Shown here: in pieces, positions 28,981 through 39,956 of the stretch
Position numbering within the stretch: the stretch's first letter is position 1
Layout: the number at the start of each line of letters is the position of its first letter
Source of the DNA: Xylocopa sonorina
Lineage: Eukaryota; Arthropoda; Insecta; Hymenoptera; Apidae
Assembly: GCF_050948175.1 (NCBI RefSeq)
Contig: NW_027490107.1
Location: forward strand, 1,540,710 to 1,604,709
Length of the DNA stretch: 64,000 nt
Direction of reading: 5' to 3'
Made by a program: the position numbers and the translations under genes
Notes under the pieces: model-generated
Seen by the model: only the letters and a program-made list of their open reading frames with translations
Databases searched by the model: none
What the model was told of the DNA's origin: nothing

Positions 28981-30984
28981 CATGATGAGATGTAATATTC
29001 AAAGCAACACGTTACGTTTATCTTGTCTACACTTCAAATGAATGTAAATCCCACACTTCCTTGTTACGGGATATAGCTTGCAGATGTCTACGTGTCGGGG
29101 CAATAGATTTCTAATACTTCATGTAGTGCTATATCGCATCTCATATCTATGTCTCATTGAAAATAATGTAAATACCGCACTTGCTTGCTACCGAACGGCG
29201 TTTCTAGCTGTGTACGCATCGAAACCATAATGTTCTAATTCTTCAAAGAACGCGATGTCGCATCTCATTTCTATGTCACATGATCAGATGTAATCTCAAT
29301 GCAACGCGTTATGTATATCTCGTCTACACTTCAAATGAAAGTAGATGCATCACTTCCTTGCTACGGAACAGTGTTTCTAGATGTCTACGAATCGAGGCAA
29401 AGGAGTTCTAATGTTTCATGGAACGCGATATACCATTTCACATCAAGAGTTCGAAGTATGTATGTTGATTTTAATGATCTATAAATCAGACTATGCTTAT
29501 CTGCTTCTACACTGCAAAACAATGTGATGCTACACTTCCTGGCAAGAGAATAGCGTTTCTAGATGTCAAAGTGTAAAAACAACAGTGTTCTGTTTCCTGA
29601 TTCCGAGCGATGTCGCATATCGTTTCATTGTTCCGCGTTAAGATATAGTATTCAATGCAACGCGCTTTGTGTATCCGCATACAAGAAGAATATAAATCCC
29701 ACACTTTCTTCCAACGAGATAGCGTTTCTAGGTATCTACGCGTAGAAGCAATAGAGTTCTCTTACTTCATTCAATGCGATGTCGCAATTCATTTCAATGC
29801 CGCATGATATGATGTAATATTCATTGTATCGCGTTATGTTTATCTGCTTCTGCAAATCAATTGAATGTGAACCCTGCACTCCTTTGCAGGGGGATAGCGT
29901 TTTTAGATATCTACTTGTCGAAGCAATAAAGTTCTATTACTTTATTCAGATCGATGTCGCATCTCATTTCAATGCCGCATGTTGAGATGTAATATTCAAT
30001 GAAACGCGTTACGTTTATCTGCTTCTACATGTCAACAGTATAAAAATCCGACATTATCTTGCCAGGAGGTAGCGTTTCTAAATGTGCTCGTATTGAAGCA
30101 ATAGATTTCTAATGCTATATAAAACGCGATATCGCATTTGATATCAACAGTTCGAAGTATGTAAGTAGATAAGAACGCTCTACACATATCGTTATGCTTG
30201 TCTGCATATACACGTCAAAAGACTGTGATTTCTACACTTCCTTGCAAGGGAATTGCGTTCTTAGATGTATACTTTTCGAAGCAATAGAGTTCTATTGCTT
30301 CATTCAACATGATGTCGCAAGTCAATTCAATGATTCATGGTAAATTGCAATGTTCTATGCAATATGTTACATTTGTCTGCATCTAGACCTTATACTTCTA
30401 CATCTAGACCTCATACTACATCTAGATCCTATACTTACTGGCAACAGAATATCGTTTCCAGAAATCTACGTGTCCAATAAGACATTTCTAATACTTCATG
30501 CAGCGCGATGACGCATCTCATTTACACGTTTCAAAGCAAAGAATCTGTAATCATATATCCATAACATTATGCTTAACTGTTAGAGGTCTTCCATAGAATG
30601 TGAACTATATAATTCCATGCAACGGCATGGCGCTCCGTAGTGTCTGTCTGTTAAAGCAATCGAGCTAGAATTCTACATGCAATGCGCTGGCGCATCCCAT
30701 TTCATCGTTTCAAAGTAAGAATGCTGTAATCTCTTATGCATAGCTCTATGCTTATCTGCTTTAAAACTTCATAAGAATGTAAATTCTACAGCTCCATGCA
30801 ACAGGATTGCCCTTCGTAGTGTCTACATGTCGAGACAATCGAGTACTAATGCATCATACAATGCCAAGACTCATCTCATTTCAACGCTTCGAATTAAGTA
30901 AGCTGTAATCTTCTATGAAAAGCATTATAATTATCTGCTTCTACTCTACAAAAGAATGTGAATTCTATAGATCCAAGCAACAGG
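28981..30984 (-). repeat. Degenerate inner edge of R array
   Basis: Satellite similarity fades monomer by monomer. The GCGATATCGC core becomes variants such as GCGATGTCGC and GCGCTGGCGC, spacing drifts above 174, and a distinct subfamily appears with TTATCTGCTTCTAC. A similar subfamily in the opposite orientation occurs at 36291-36620 across the island. The edge stops near 30984 beside GGGCAGGCCCTCC. No gene is supported here. Confidence 0.85.
30380..30436 (+). repeat. Three-unit minisatellite (about 18-21 bp)
   Basis: CATCTAGA-type units begin at 30380, 30401 and 30419. Each is followed by a CCTTATACT, CCTCATACT or TCCTATACT tail. The array interrupts a degenerate satellite monomer and looks like local slippage. 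Confidence 0.75.
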
Positions 30985-31294
30985 AGGGCAGGCCCTCCAC
31001 CATCCTACAGCCTGCCCCAGGGCCACTCAAACCGCGACCAACATCTATCTTATACTCTAACCGATTCATCGTTATGCGTTTTCCATTAAGCTTGCCGGGG
31101 TCAGTGATATTGAATCGCTCAATCTAAATTATTATTTTCTCTTTAAGTTTCTCGATTTTCTTAGTTTCTCTCACGATATCGTCTATTTCGTTGTACCTTT
31201 CCCTTACAGTATGGTATATAATCTGTTGCTTGATATTTCTAGGATTTCCTCTTAATAAATGCAATGGTTCCACATATTTTCTTTCTCTTCCTCT
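30968..31294 (-). pseudogene. Decayed open frame at the left edge of the island
   Basis: On the minus strand a single frame runs from 31294 to the stop at 30967-30965, broken only by a TAG at 31126-31124. The upstream half is lysine/glutamate-rich and could form a short helix (HTVRERYNEIDDIVRETKKI); the downstream half includes RFNITDPGKLNGKRITMNRL. There is no initiator Met, and I do not recognise a family. A run of about 110 codons with one stop can occur by chance, so this is weak. The last few codons enter satellite-like sequence. Confidence 0.25.
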
Positions 31295-31916
31295 TTAGTT
31301 ACATTGTTGTTATTTTATGCTTTTCACCCTCCACATTCCCTCTCTACACCATCTCGGAACAGGCGTTATACGATTACTGCAGGAAGACGCCCCGGTCTCG
31401 TTACACCGAGATCGAGTGTTCTCTCTTGCATCCCTTGACATTTATATGTTATATATTGGAGAATATTTCCTCTTGTCCTTTGTATATTTCGAATGAAATT
31501 ACATTGACAGAAGTACGAGCTAGTTCTGCACGCCTATTTGAAACAACATTAAATCACCTTGTTAAACAATAATATATTAAATGTGACTTGGACTTTTAAA
31601 TTTGAATTTATAAACATCTAACAGGTAAATATGTTTTTCTTACTATTCATATCGTTATACATTCAGTGATTTATAGTGTGCTGTGATTTGATATATTAAC
31701 TGCTTGATTATATTTTGCAATGAACTTTGCGTACCAAACATTGATTTTACTCCTGATGGGAGTGTATAGTTCTTCGTTTTATATTCTTATATCGCATTGA
31801 TTATAAAAGTATATGATATCCTTTTTATGCAGTCATGTATAATTATGTACATACAAATTCGCGATTAAGTAGCTATGTGTTCAAATTCAATTCCGAATAA
31901 TGCACTAAAAAGCATC

Positions 31917-32872
31917 CCAGGTAACAAACGGCAATATGGTAGCGACACCATGCCGGCACTATATTGCCACTTCCGAGGAGTGTCAACTGATTCGTAGTCA
32001 TCTGTGACCGGATTCGTTAACTAAAATGCCAGAACGTGTTACCAGCACGTTCTCGACAAGCGAATCGCGCAGCACCAGTACCATGGTGACACGCGTATCA
32101 TCGCTCCATTCATGAATCTCCTCAGCAATGACGCAGGATCACATTTGGCAATGGGGAACCTGTGCTTTCATACAAATTAGAACCGTTAGATGTCAGTAGA
32201 TGTTCAGCATTTGACTATTGATAGACATTTTGATGGTCGTTTTCCTATATTTATAGTTATTGAGCGAGTCGTATATATTTCTTTCAATCCATCATAGACT
32301 AAAAATATTATTTATAAAAAAAATATTACTTACAAAATAAAAATTCATGCTGTTGCGTCCCTAACTTCGCCTTGTGTAATTTTTGAAATAACATGCTCTA
32401 TATATATTATATAGAGCATAACATGCTCTGTATATATTTTTATGACAAAGTAATTATCGACTTTATGGAAAAAATCGCCCTATCGAGCTAGTTTATAGAA
32501 AATAATAAAATCGAGTTCTTATATCTTTGTTTTGTGCCGGTGTATCTATATTGGAATCAAAATAAATAAATTGCACAATTTAGTCATTTTTCATATTTGC
32601 TTATAATTTTTATGGAAACAGCTTCCCCATTAGTAAATGTCAGCCTACGCCACAACCACGCGTGTAGCTATGGTGAGCTGATAGTGTCATTGTCACGGCC
32701 GTGTAGCCCGTGTGTTATATCTCGGTGCTTTAATAGTGCCGTGATACGAATGCCGCCCCAGTACTAACAGTATGCCATTTCGAAAGCTGAGTAGGAGCAC
32801 TTTGTTAGCACAGTTCTGTCACGGAATTCGTTCCATCCGTTGTCATTGGCGTGCCAATCGTTGGCTGTTTGG
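31917..32872. mobile_element. Possible foldback or MITE-like segment with nested inverted repeats
   Basis: The left end CCCAGGTAACAAACGGCAAT and the right end, read inverted, CCCAAACAGCCAACGATTGG are loosely similar. Each end is itself rich in short dyads: GGCAATAT with ATATTGCC at 31931-31969, and GCCAA-TCG-TTGGC near 32850. GC-rich ends enclose an AT-rich middle. This fits a decayed non-autonomous DNA element. The terminal repeat match is poor, and no target-site duplication is evident to me. Confidence 0.25.
32393..32419. repeat. Near-perfect palindrome, 27 bp
   Basis: ATGCTCTA at 32393-32400 is mirrored by TAGAGCAT at 32412-32419, with AT-rich sequence between. A further ATGCTCTGTATATAT follows at 32423, a direct partial copy of the left arm. 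It could extrude as a hairpin; no role is evident. Confidence 0.75.
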
Positions 32873-33153
32873 GATATTGTAGTGCATGAGGCAGACTTGT
32901 TCCTTATCATCGTCGAGGAGATGGATTTTTACTCCCCCCTTTTTGAATTTTTTAAATTATTGTTTGGAATTTTTGCCGTTTCTGTATCTCTATGACCGCA
33001 TTGTGGATTCAACTTATGTACGATCTTTTTGGTCTTCATCTTTTGTTACATGTAATATTATATATGTGATACACGTTTGTTATGTAATGCTCCGATTTGT
33101 AAGCCTCAGATACTTTTATTCTTTGGTAAAGCAACTTATTCGATTAATATATA

Positions 33154-33159
33154 TTTATT
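33154..33159 (-). promoter_or_regulatory. Possible polyadenylation signal AATAAA
   Basis: TTTATT on the plus strand, read as AATAAA on the minus strand, about 180 bases downstream of the candidate gene's stop codon. In AT-rich DNA this hexamer is common, so it is only supportive. Confidence 0.3.
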
Positions 33160-33338
33160 AGACATAGATATAAACAATTAGAAAAATGTTATTAAAACGC
33201 TATTAAATATGATGTTGGAATTATATATTTAAGGTCTGAAGATGTAGATGCAATTAATGTCCGATATTTCACGTGATCCAATCGACGTATCGAGTGAGGC
33301 TATGAAATATAAAAATCTTTTACTAGTCTTCGACCCCT

Positions 33339-34090
33339 TTACATGTTAAATGAATGATTAGTTCTGCAAGACAAGAAGCCTGAATTAGTGAGATATCTAG
33401 GAACATAAGTAATTTGTAAGTAACACATCTTTTCTCTTTGAAATATTTGCCTTTGCATAGAATAGAACGTATAGATATAATTGCCTGTTTTGTACCCATT
33501 TCGGTCCAATTCTATTATAGCCTTTGAGCAGAAGTAATATTGATTATACTTGATTTTTGCAATAGTGCTTTGGTTAACAGATTTTATTAACCTAGAATCA
33601 TCATTTGACGGATGTATCAATCTAGTTTGTAGCTCCATAAGTTTCTTTTTCTGCTCGCTACTTTCCATTTTCAGTTCCGTATACTTATCCTTTGTCACCA
33701 TCATAGATGTTGCGTAAAATTACAATAACTTTTTGGCCTCAAATTTTGCTGATATTTCAATTAAATTTCCTTTGATTAAATAAACGGAAATTAAAAAACA
33801 GTGGCACGTACCATTTCTTGGAAACGTTGTATCGTAATTTGCATCTGACTGTTTTGAAAGGCACGCACTTTACTTAACGTTTGCAATGATTCGGTTAGCG
33901 AAGTAAAGAAATATTCTACTTTCGAAATTGTTGGCTCTTGTAATTCTAAGGAAAATATATTCATCTGTCGACATCGTGAACATTGTTTTTTTGCAAAATT
34001 CCAGAAAAACAAATATACTATAAGTAAAGTAATAAACATCATAATATTAAATTTAACTCTGTTCATCGTTGCCTTGTTGGACACATCCAT
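33339..34090 (-). CDS. Candidate small membrane/coiled-coil protein gene, two or three exons
   Basis: Exon 1 runs from ATG at 34090 to 33812 (93 codons). It ends ATG|GTACGT, a good donor, in phase 0. Exon 2 can begin at 33689 after an AG (weak pyrimidine tract), also in phase 0, giving a 122-bp intron. A further donor-like G at 33591 and a strong acceptor, CTTCTTGTCTTGCAG, before 33363 would remove 228 bp in frame; without that splice the frame also stays open to the TAA ending at 33339. An AATAAA on the minus strand (33159-33154) lies downstream. The product would be about 133 or 209 residues: a short N terminus, one membrane segment near residues 16-31 (IMMFITLLIVYLFFW), then glutamine/lysine-rich helix likely to be coiled coil (residues about 45-115). 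I recognise no family. It may be a real gene, a partial gene, or a relic. Confidence 0.4.
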
Positions 34091-34101
34091 AACAATATAC
34101 A

Positions 34102-34310
34102 GGGTGGGGCAGTAATAAGTAGCACCTCAGATATCCACGAAACTATAAGTTTCATAGAAGTTTTTGCTAATATAAAATTGCATAGTACAAAGGGCCCATC
34201 CGTTGATGAAAATAGTTTTTTTGTAAGTGGAGTTATGTTGGACATATGAAGGTTACCTTCATTTTTTAAAATGAATTGGTATGTCCATTCTTCCGTAATA
34301 CGATAGAGCA
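34102..34310. mobile_element. Possible DNA-transposon tip
   Basis: CAGGGTGGGGCAGTAATAAG just upstream of the candidate gene's ATG resembles the CAGGGTG-type ends of many insect DNA transposons and MITEs (general knowledge). I cannot find the matching inverted end in the window, and no transposase is visible. The right boundary is arbitrary. If real, it inserted within about 20 bp of the start codon and could have cut off the gene's 5' region. Confidence 0.3.
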
Positions 34311-34436
34311 TTTTAAAGCAAGTTTAACGATCTGTAACATGAAGGCATTGAAGGTTACAAAAAGTAAAGAAAGGCGATAATACTCACGGTTTTGATAGTA
34401 AATGAAACATACGTATTGTAAACAGTGGTGGAAGGC

Positions 34437-34480
34437 GTAATACTTACCGTTTACTTCACTGTGAATAAACACTTTTCGAA
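34437..34480 (-). other. Strong donor-like splice site upstream of the candidate gene
   Basis: On the minus strand AAACG|GTAAGTATT has its donor G at 34447 and closely fits the animal 5' splice consensus. It lies about 360 bp upstream of the ATG at 34090 and could end a 5' exon of that gene. No clear acceptor lies just before 34090, so the link is unproven. Confidence 0.25.
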
Positions 34481-35339
34481 GGGCATTTCAATAGTTTGCA
34501 GCATAAGTTAAACATGATAAGATTAGTATTGAAAAATCGGTTCGAATACGTTTGGTTAGGCTGTTCTTTGTGTCGTTCATTTTAGAAGTACTGACCTGCG
34601 GATTCCTGAGGACAGCTCACAAAATTGTTGAACTATGGAAGATTATCATTGTGAATTTGAATCAAAAGGTAATTAAATTCCATTAGATTGTAAACAGATC
34701 TCAATGTTTCATTTTAGATAGTAAGATTAAATACTCTTTACAAAACTACAAGAATGGATAAATACCTTTCTGTTATTATTATTTCATAAAGAATTATAAT
34801 TGCAATTATATAGTTCATTACGATAAAAAATATTTCTCAGAAAATTCTAAATATTAAATAAAAGAATCAAGTAAAACATTTTTAATAATTACGAATATGA
34901 AAAATACTTGAACATTCCAATAGAAAGATGTCTAAACAGGAGCTAGAAAAGTCAAACATTCAATTTCAATTCCAGAATTCATCTATAAGAGGTAAAATGT
35001 TTCGAAAGCTTTAATTACAGTCTTTAATGCAAGCAGTTGGGCAGTATTTCAATTTTTAAGAAAATTGATGAAAGTCAACCATTTTGAAGTGGTCAGAATC
35101 CTTGTCGTTTGAGCAATAAGTGAATAACAAATAACTGCATAAATTCCAGGCTTAAAAACTTATGGATTAAATCCTATGCAGACTCGTTTATGGGCGAGTT
35201 ACTAAATAATAATCCACACTAAGTAATCATTTTAAAACTTAAACGATTACATCTCGTGAACTTTCAAAGATATAAAAAGCGTGAAAAGTATGTGGTTTAT
35301 CAAAAACTCTTCTAAAAGAACAGACGAAGCCAATAGAAA
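34480..35339. other. AT-rich stretch, no recognisable content
   Basis: About 860 bp of AT-rich sequence. I see no long open frame, no satellite similarity, no strong tandem repeat and no RNA-gene pattern. Confidence 0.6.
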
Positions 35340-35548
35340 TCTTTGTTGAAGTAAGCAAGTTCTAAAGTTCTAAACAACGCGATGGCCCTTATCTGCCTAT
35401 GTTTCATAGCAAGTAAGTTCTGAATTTCTATGAAATCCGATGGAATTTCTCACTACTAACGTTTCAAAGTAAGTTCTCAAATTCTCAGTTCTACGTTTAA
35501 AACTATGTGTGTTCTATATATCTATGTAAAGTGATGGTTCCTATTAGT
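35340..35548 (-). repeat. Relic satellite fragment inside the island
   Basis: Fragments such as GTTCTAAACAACGCGATGG, TATGTTTCATAGCAAG and ACGTTTCAAAGTAAG recall R-orientation monomers and especially the degenerate left edge (ATCGTTTCAAAGTAAG near 30705). Spacing is irregular. It suggests that satellite once extended further into the island. Confidence 0.45.
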
Positions 35549-35960
35549 TGTGACGGAAACCTATATATAGTAAGTCAGGGAAGCTCGAAGGGGTCAATTA
35601 TCTAAATGCTTTAAGGTGTAAACGTACTTTAATCTAAAGCGAACTATCGTTCCAAGGTATCCGCTCACGTACAACTTTTCTTGGGCGCCAGATGCTCAGA
35701 AAGTAGCAAAGGGATAGACTACACGACCCCAGGAACCCTGGGGCGGAACAACCCTTGAAACATCGAAATGCTCCTTCTCTCGACTACGCCTAGCCAAGTA
35801 CATACACTCAGGTCGCGAGATACTGAAGTCACGGCATGTTTATTTATGGTCTCGACGTGGGTTTAACTAACAAGGGCTACGGGAAACTACGCAACACGCC
35901 GCAAAATACCAGGTATCATAACTCGCTTCACGATATAAGATACAATATACAATATGCGAC
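35549..35960. mobile_element. LTR-like remnant
   Basis: On the plus strand it begins TGTGACGG followed by a TATATATAG box at 35562-35570, as an LTR might. On the minus strand TGGCGCCCAAG at 35690-35680 looks like a primer-binding site, and AATAAA at 35844-35839 could be an LTR polyadenylation signal. The two readings imply opposite orientations, so the polarity is unresolved. I lean to minus, because an open frame ending at 35961 sits immediately upstream in that direction. No second LTR is visible. Confidence 0.35.
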
Positions 35961-36176
35961 TCAAGAAATGGGACGCTTAAGCGAATAAGCTCTCACGTTC
36001 TCTTCTTCAGGTTCCTTGAATTCGCTGGTGGTCCTCGGGTCTCCTGGATCCTCCTTGGGGCTCCTTGGTGGAGTGGGCTGTAGGCTTCGGTATTGTTCGG
36101 GTCTATCGATCAGTGGACTACGGCGATTTCCTCTTCTCGCCCCCTTGGCTGTCCCTGAGGGGATCCTCCTGATCAT
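35961..36176 (-). pseudogene. Short proline/arginine-rich frame next to the LTR-like remnant
   Basis: A 71-codon frame from ATG at 36176 with a TAA directly upstream in frame. The peptide is basic and proline-rich (PLIDRPEQYRSLQPTPPRSP) and then acidic (EPEEENVRAYSLK). Its GC content is higher than that of the flanks. Its place before an LTR-like stretch suggests a scrap of element coding sequence. It has no recognisable domain and may be non-coding. Confidence 0.25.
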
Positions 36177-36290
36177 TTAAATTGCATAGCGCCTCGCACG
36201 CCGCGCTCCCATGGCACACCTGCAGGGCCGCTGGACTTTTGACTTCTTTTTAGGGAGTTAAGGATGGTTGAGGACCTTCTCACATCCCAG

Positions 36291-36620
36291 AGCATTATAA
36301 AGCACAGAAGCAGATAAGCATAATGCGATGCATGGAGCTTTACCACCTTCTAACTTACTTTGAACTGTTTATATGAAATGCGATATTGCGGTGCATGAAG
36401 CATGACAAATTAAATGCTTCGGCACCTGGACATCTAGAGACGCTATCCCCGGGCAAGAAAGTGTAGGGTTCACACTCAATTCATGTGCAGAAGCAGATAA
36501 ACATAACGCGATGCCATGAATATTACATCTTATCATGAAATATAGAAGTAAGACGCGCAGCCGCGTTTTACGAAGCATTAGAACTCTATTGCTTCTAAAT
36601 CTTCAGATATAGAAACGATA
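36291..36620 (+). repeat. Degenerate inner edge of right inner array
   Basis: Diverged F-orientation monomers with AGAAGCAGATAAGCATAATG (about 36305) and AGAAGCAGATAAACATAACG (about 36488). These are the reverse complement of the subfamily marker found at the degenerate left edge (about 29490-30940). Regular monomers take over by about 36620. Confidence 0.8.
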
Positions 36621-39600
36621 TTCCGTAGCAAGGAAGTGATGCATTTACATTCATTTGAAGTGTAGAGGAGATATACATAACGCCTTGCAGTGAAATTACA
36701 TCTTATCATGTGACATAGAACTTATATGCGATATCGCGTTTTATAAAGAGTTAGATATCTATTGCTTCGGTGCGTAGACATCTAGAAACGCTATTCCGTA
36801 GCAAGGAAGTGTGGCATTTACATTCTCTTGAAGCGTAGACGAGGTATACATAACACTTCGTAATGAATATTATATCTCACCATCAAACATAGAAAAGAGC
36901 TGCGATATCGCGTTTTAAGAAGCATTACAACTCTATTGCTTCGATACGTAGACATTTGGAAACGCTATTTCCTAGCATGGAAGTGTCGCCTTTACATTCT
37001 TTTGGAGTGTGGACGGGGTATACAAAACACTTCGCAATGAATATTATATCTTACCATGAAACATAGTAATGAGATGAGATATCGTGATTTAAGGAGCTTT
37101 AGAACACTATTGCATCGATACGTAGACATCTGGAAACGCTATTTCCTAGCAAGGGAGTGCGGCATTTACATTCATTTAAAGTGTTACGAGTTGTATGCAT
37201 AACACTTTGAAATGAATATTATAGCTTGCCATGAATCATAGAAATAAGATGCGATATCGCATTATCTGAAGCATTAGAACTCTATGGCTTCGAGACGTAG
37301 ACAGCTGGAAACGCCATCTCCTAGCAAGGAAGTGTGGCATTTATATTCATCTGATGTTCAGACGATGTATACATTACATTTCGCAGTGAATATTATACCT
37401 TATCAAGAAACAGAAATGAGATGCGATATCGCGTTTTACGATGCATTAGAACTCTATTGCTTCGACACGAAGACATCCGGAAACGCCATTTCCTAGCAAG
37501 GACGTGTGACATTTATATTCTTTTGAATTGTAGACGAGGTATACATAACACATCGCAATTAATATTATACCATATCATGAAACATAGGAATGAGATGCGA
37601 TATCGCGCTTGAAGAAGCATTGGAACTCCTTTGCTTCGATACGTAGACATCTGGAAACGCATTTCCTGGCAGGGAAGTGTGGCATTTACATTCCTTTGAA
37701 GTGTATTCGAAGTATACGTAACAATTCGCAATGAATATTATATCTTATCGTGATACATAGAATTGAGATGCGATGTCGCGTTTTAAGAAGCATTACAAAC
37801 CTATATCTTCGATACGTAGAAATCTGATAACACTATTCCCTAGAAAGGAAGTGTGGCATTTAAATTCATTTGAAGTGTATACGAGTTATACATAACACAT
37901 CGCTGTGAATATTATAACTTATCATGAACCATAGAATTGAGATGCTATATCGCGTTTAAAGGAGCATTAGAACTGCATTGCTTCGATACGTAGAAATCTG
38001 GAAACGCTATTTCCTAGGAAGGAAATGTGGCATTTACATTTTTTTGATGTGTATTCGAGGTACACGTAACACTTCGCAATGAATATTATATCTTATCGTG
38101 AAACATAAAACTGAAATGCGTTATCGCGTTTTAAGAAGCATTACAACTCTATTGCAACGATATGTAGGCATCTGGAAACGATATTTCCTAGCAAGGATGT
38201 GTGGTATTTACATTCTTTGGAAATGTAGACGAGGTATACATAACACTTCGCAATGAATAATTATATCTTATCATGAAACATAGAACTGCGATGCGATGTC
38301 GCTTCTTAAGAAGCATAAGAACTCTGTTGCTTCGATACGTAGACCTCTGCAAACGCTATTTCCTAGGAAGGAAGTGTCGCATTTACATTCTTTTGAAGTG
38401 AATAAGAGGTGTACTTGACACTTCGTAATGAATATTATACCTTATCATGAAACATAGAAGTGAGATGCGATATCGTGTTTTAAGCAGTATTAGAACTCTA
38501 TTGCTGCGGTACGTAGACATATGCAAACGCTATTTCCTAGCATGGATGTGTCGCATTTACTTTCGTTTGAAGTGAGTACGAGGTATACGTGACATATCGC
38601 AATGAATATTATAACTTGTCACGAAACATTGGAATGAGATGCGATATCGCGATTTAAGCCGCATAAGAACTCTATTGCTACGATACGTAGACATCTGCAA
38701 ACGCTATTTTCTAGCAAGGAATAGTCGCATTTAAATTCTTTTGAAGTGAATACGAGGTATACATGACACTTCGCAATCAATATTATATCTTATCATGAAA
38801 CAGAAAAATGAGATGCGACATCTCGTTTTAAGAAGCATTAGAACTCTATTGTTCCGATACTTAGACATCTGGAAACGCTATTTCCTAGCATGGATGTGTC
38901 GCATTTACTTTCCTTTGAAGTGAGTACGAGGTATACTTGACACATCGCAATGAATATTATATCTCATCATGAAACCGGGAAATGAGGTGCGACATCACGT
39001 ATTAAGAAGCATTAGATCTCTATTGCTACGATACGTAAACATCTGCAAACGCTTTTTCCTAGCAAAGAAGTGTCGCATTTACATTCATTTGATGTGAAAC
39101 GGGGTACAAGTGACACTTCGCAATGAATATTATACCTTATCATGAAACATAGAAATGAGATGCGACATCGCGATTTAATAAGCATCATAACTCTATTGCT
39201 ACGATACGTAGACATCTGCAAACGCTATTTAATGGCAAGGAAGTGTCGCTTTTACATTCTTTGGATGTGAATACGAGGTATACATGACACTTCGCAATGA
39301 ATATTGTATCTTATCATGAAACATTGAAATGAGACGCGATATCGCGCTTTAAGAAGCATTAGTACACTATTACTTCGATACGTAGACATCTGCAAACGCT
39401 ATTTCCTAGGAAGGAAGTGTCACATTTACATTCATTTGAAGTGAATACGAGGAATAAGTTACACTTCGCAATGGATATTATACCTTATCATGAAATATAG
39501 AAATCAGATGCGATATCGAGTTTTAAGAAGCATTGGAACTCTATTGCTACGATTCGCAGATATCTGGAGACGCTATTTCCTAGCACGGAAGTGTCGCATT

Positions 39601-39948
39601 TACATTCTTTTGATGTGAATACGTGGTATACACGACAATTCGCAATGAATGTTATATCTTTTCATGAAATATAGAAATGAGATGCGATATCGCGTTATAA
39701 GAAGCATTAGAACTCTATTGCTACGATACGTAGATATCTGGGGACGCTATTCCCTAGAAAGGAAGTGTCGCATTTACATTCATTTGAAGTGTAGACGAGG
39801 AATACATAACACCTCGCAATGAATACTGTATCTTATCATGAGACATAGAGATGAGGTGCGATATCGCGTTTTTAGGAGAATTAGAACTCTGTAGCTTCGA
39901 TACAGATATCTGGGGACGTAATTTCCTAGAAAGGAAGTGTCGCATTTT
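36621..39948 (+). repeat. Right inner satellite array, F orientation
   Basis: About 19 monomers in F orientation. Early monomers share a CTGGAAACGC variant; later ones return to CTGCAAACGC. The last monomer before E2 matches the first monomer after E1 over about 185 bases, with about 7 substitutions and one 2-base indel by eye. No genes are supported. Confidence 0.93.
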
Positions 39949-39956
39949 GTGACGTC

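Larger units (their letters stand above)
30985..36290. other. Central satellite-poor island
   Basis: About 5.3 kb with no intact satellite monomers, lying between R satellite on the left and F satellite on the right, at the centre of the window's inverted arrangement. It holds a candidate spliced gene (33339-34090 minus), a transposon-tip-like sequence (near 34102), LTR-like debris (35549-36176), a relic of satellite (about 35340-35548), and AT-rich sequence without recognisable content (31600-31910, 32220-32630, 34480-35330). Open frames at 31264-31572 plus and 32886-33161 plus show no motif, and I do not call them genes. Confidence 0.8.

Noticed and set aside
29000..30984. A separate, unrelated repeat family at the left edge
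   Set aside because: The block order (GCGAT core, then TATGTTTCATGATAAG, then CATTGC, then CTTCAAAAGAATGTAAA) matches the main monomer, so it is a diverged version of the same satellite.
31264..31572. 102-codon plus-strand frame with a hydrophobic N terminus
   Set aside because: The hydrophobic start comes from a T-rich tract (FFLFLFSYIVVILCF). There is no motif, no splice or polyadenylation context, and the overlapping minus strand has a competing frame.
32886..33161. 91-codon plus-strand frame
   Set aside because: It is phenylalanine/tyrosine/leucine-rich as expected from T-rich DNA, and no family or gene structure is visible.
34266..34472. 68-codon minus-strand frame
   Set aside because: Its apparent start is GTG rather than ATG, and a strong splice donor lies eight or nine codons in, so the remainder is more likely intronic or non-coding.
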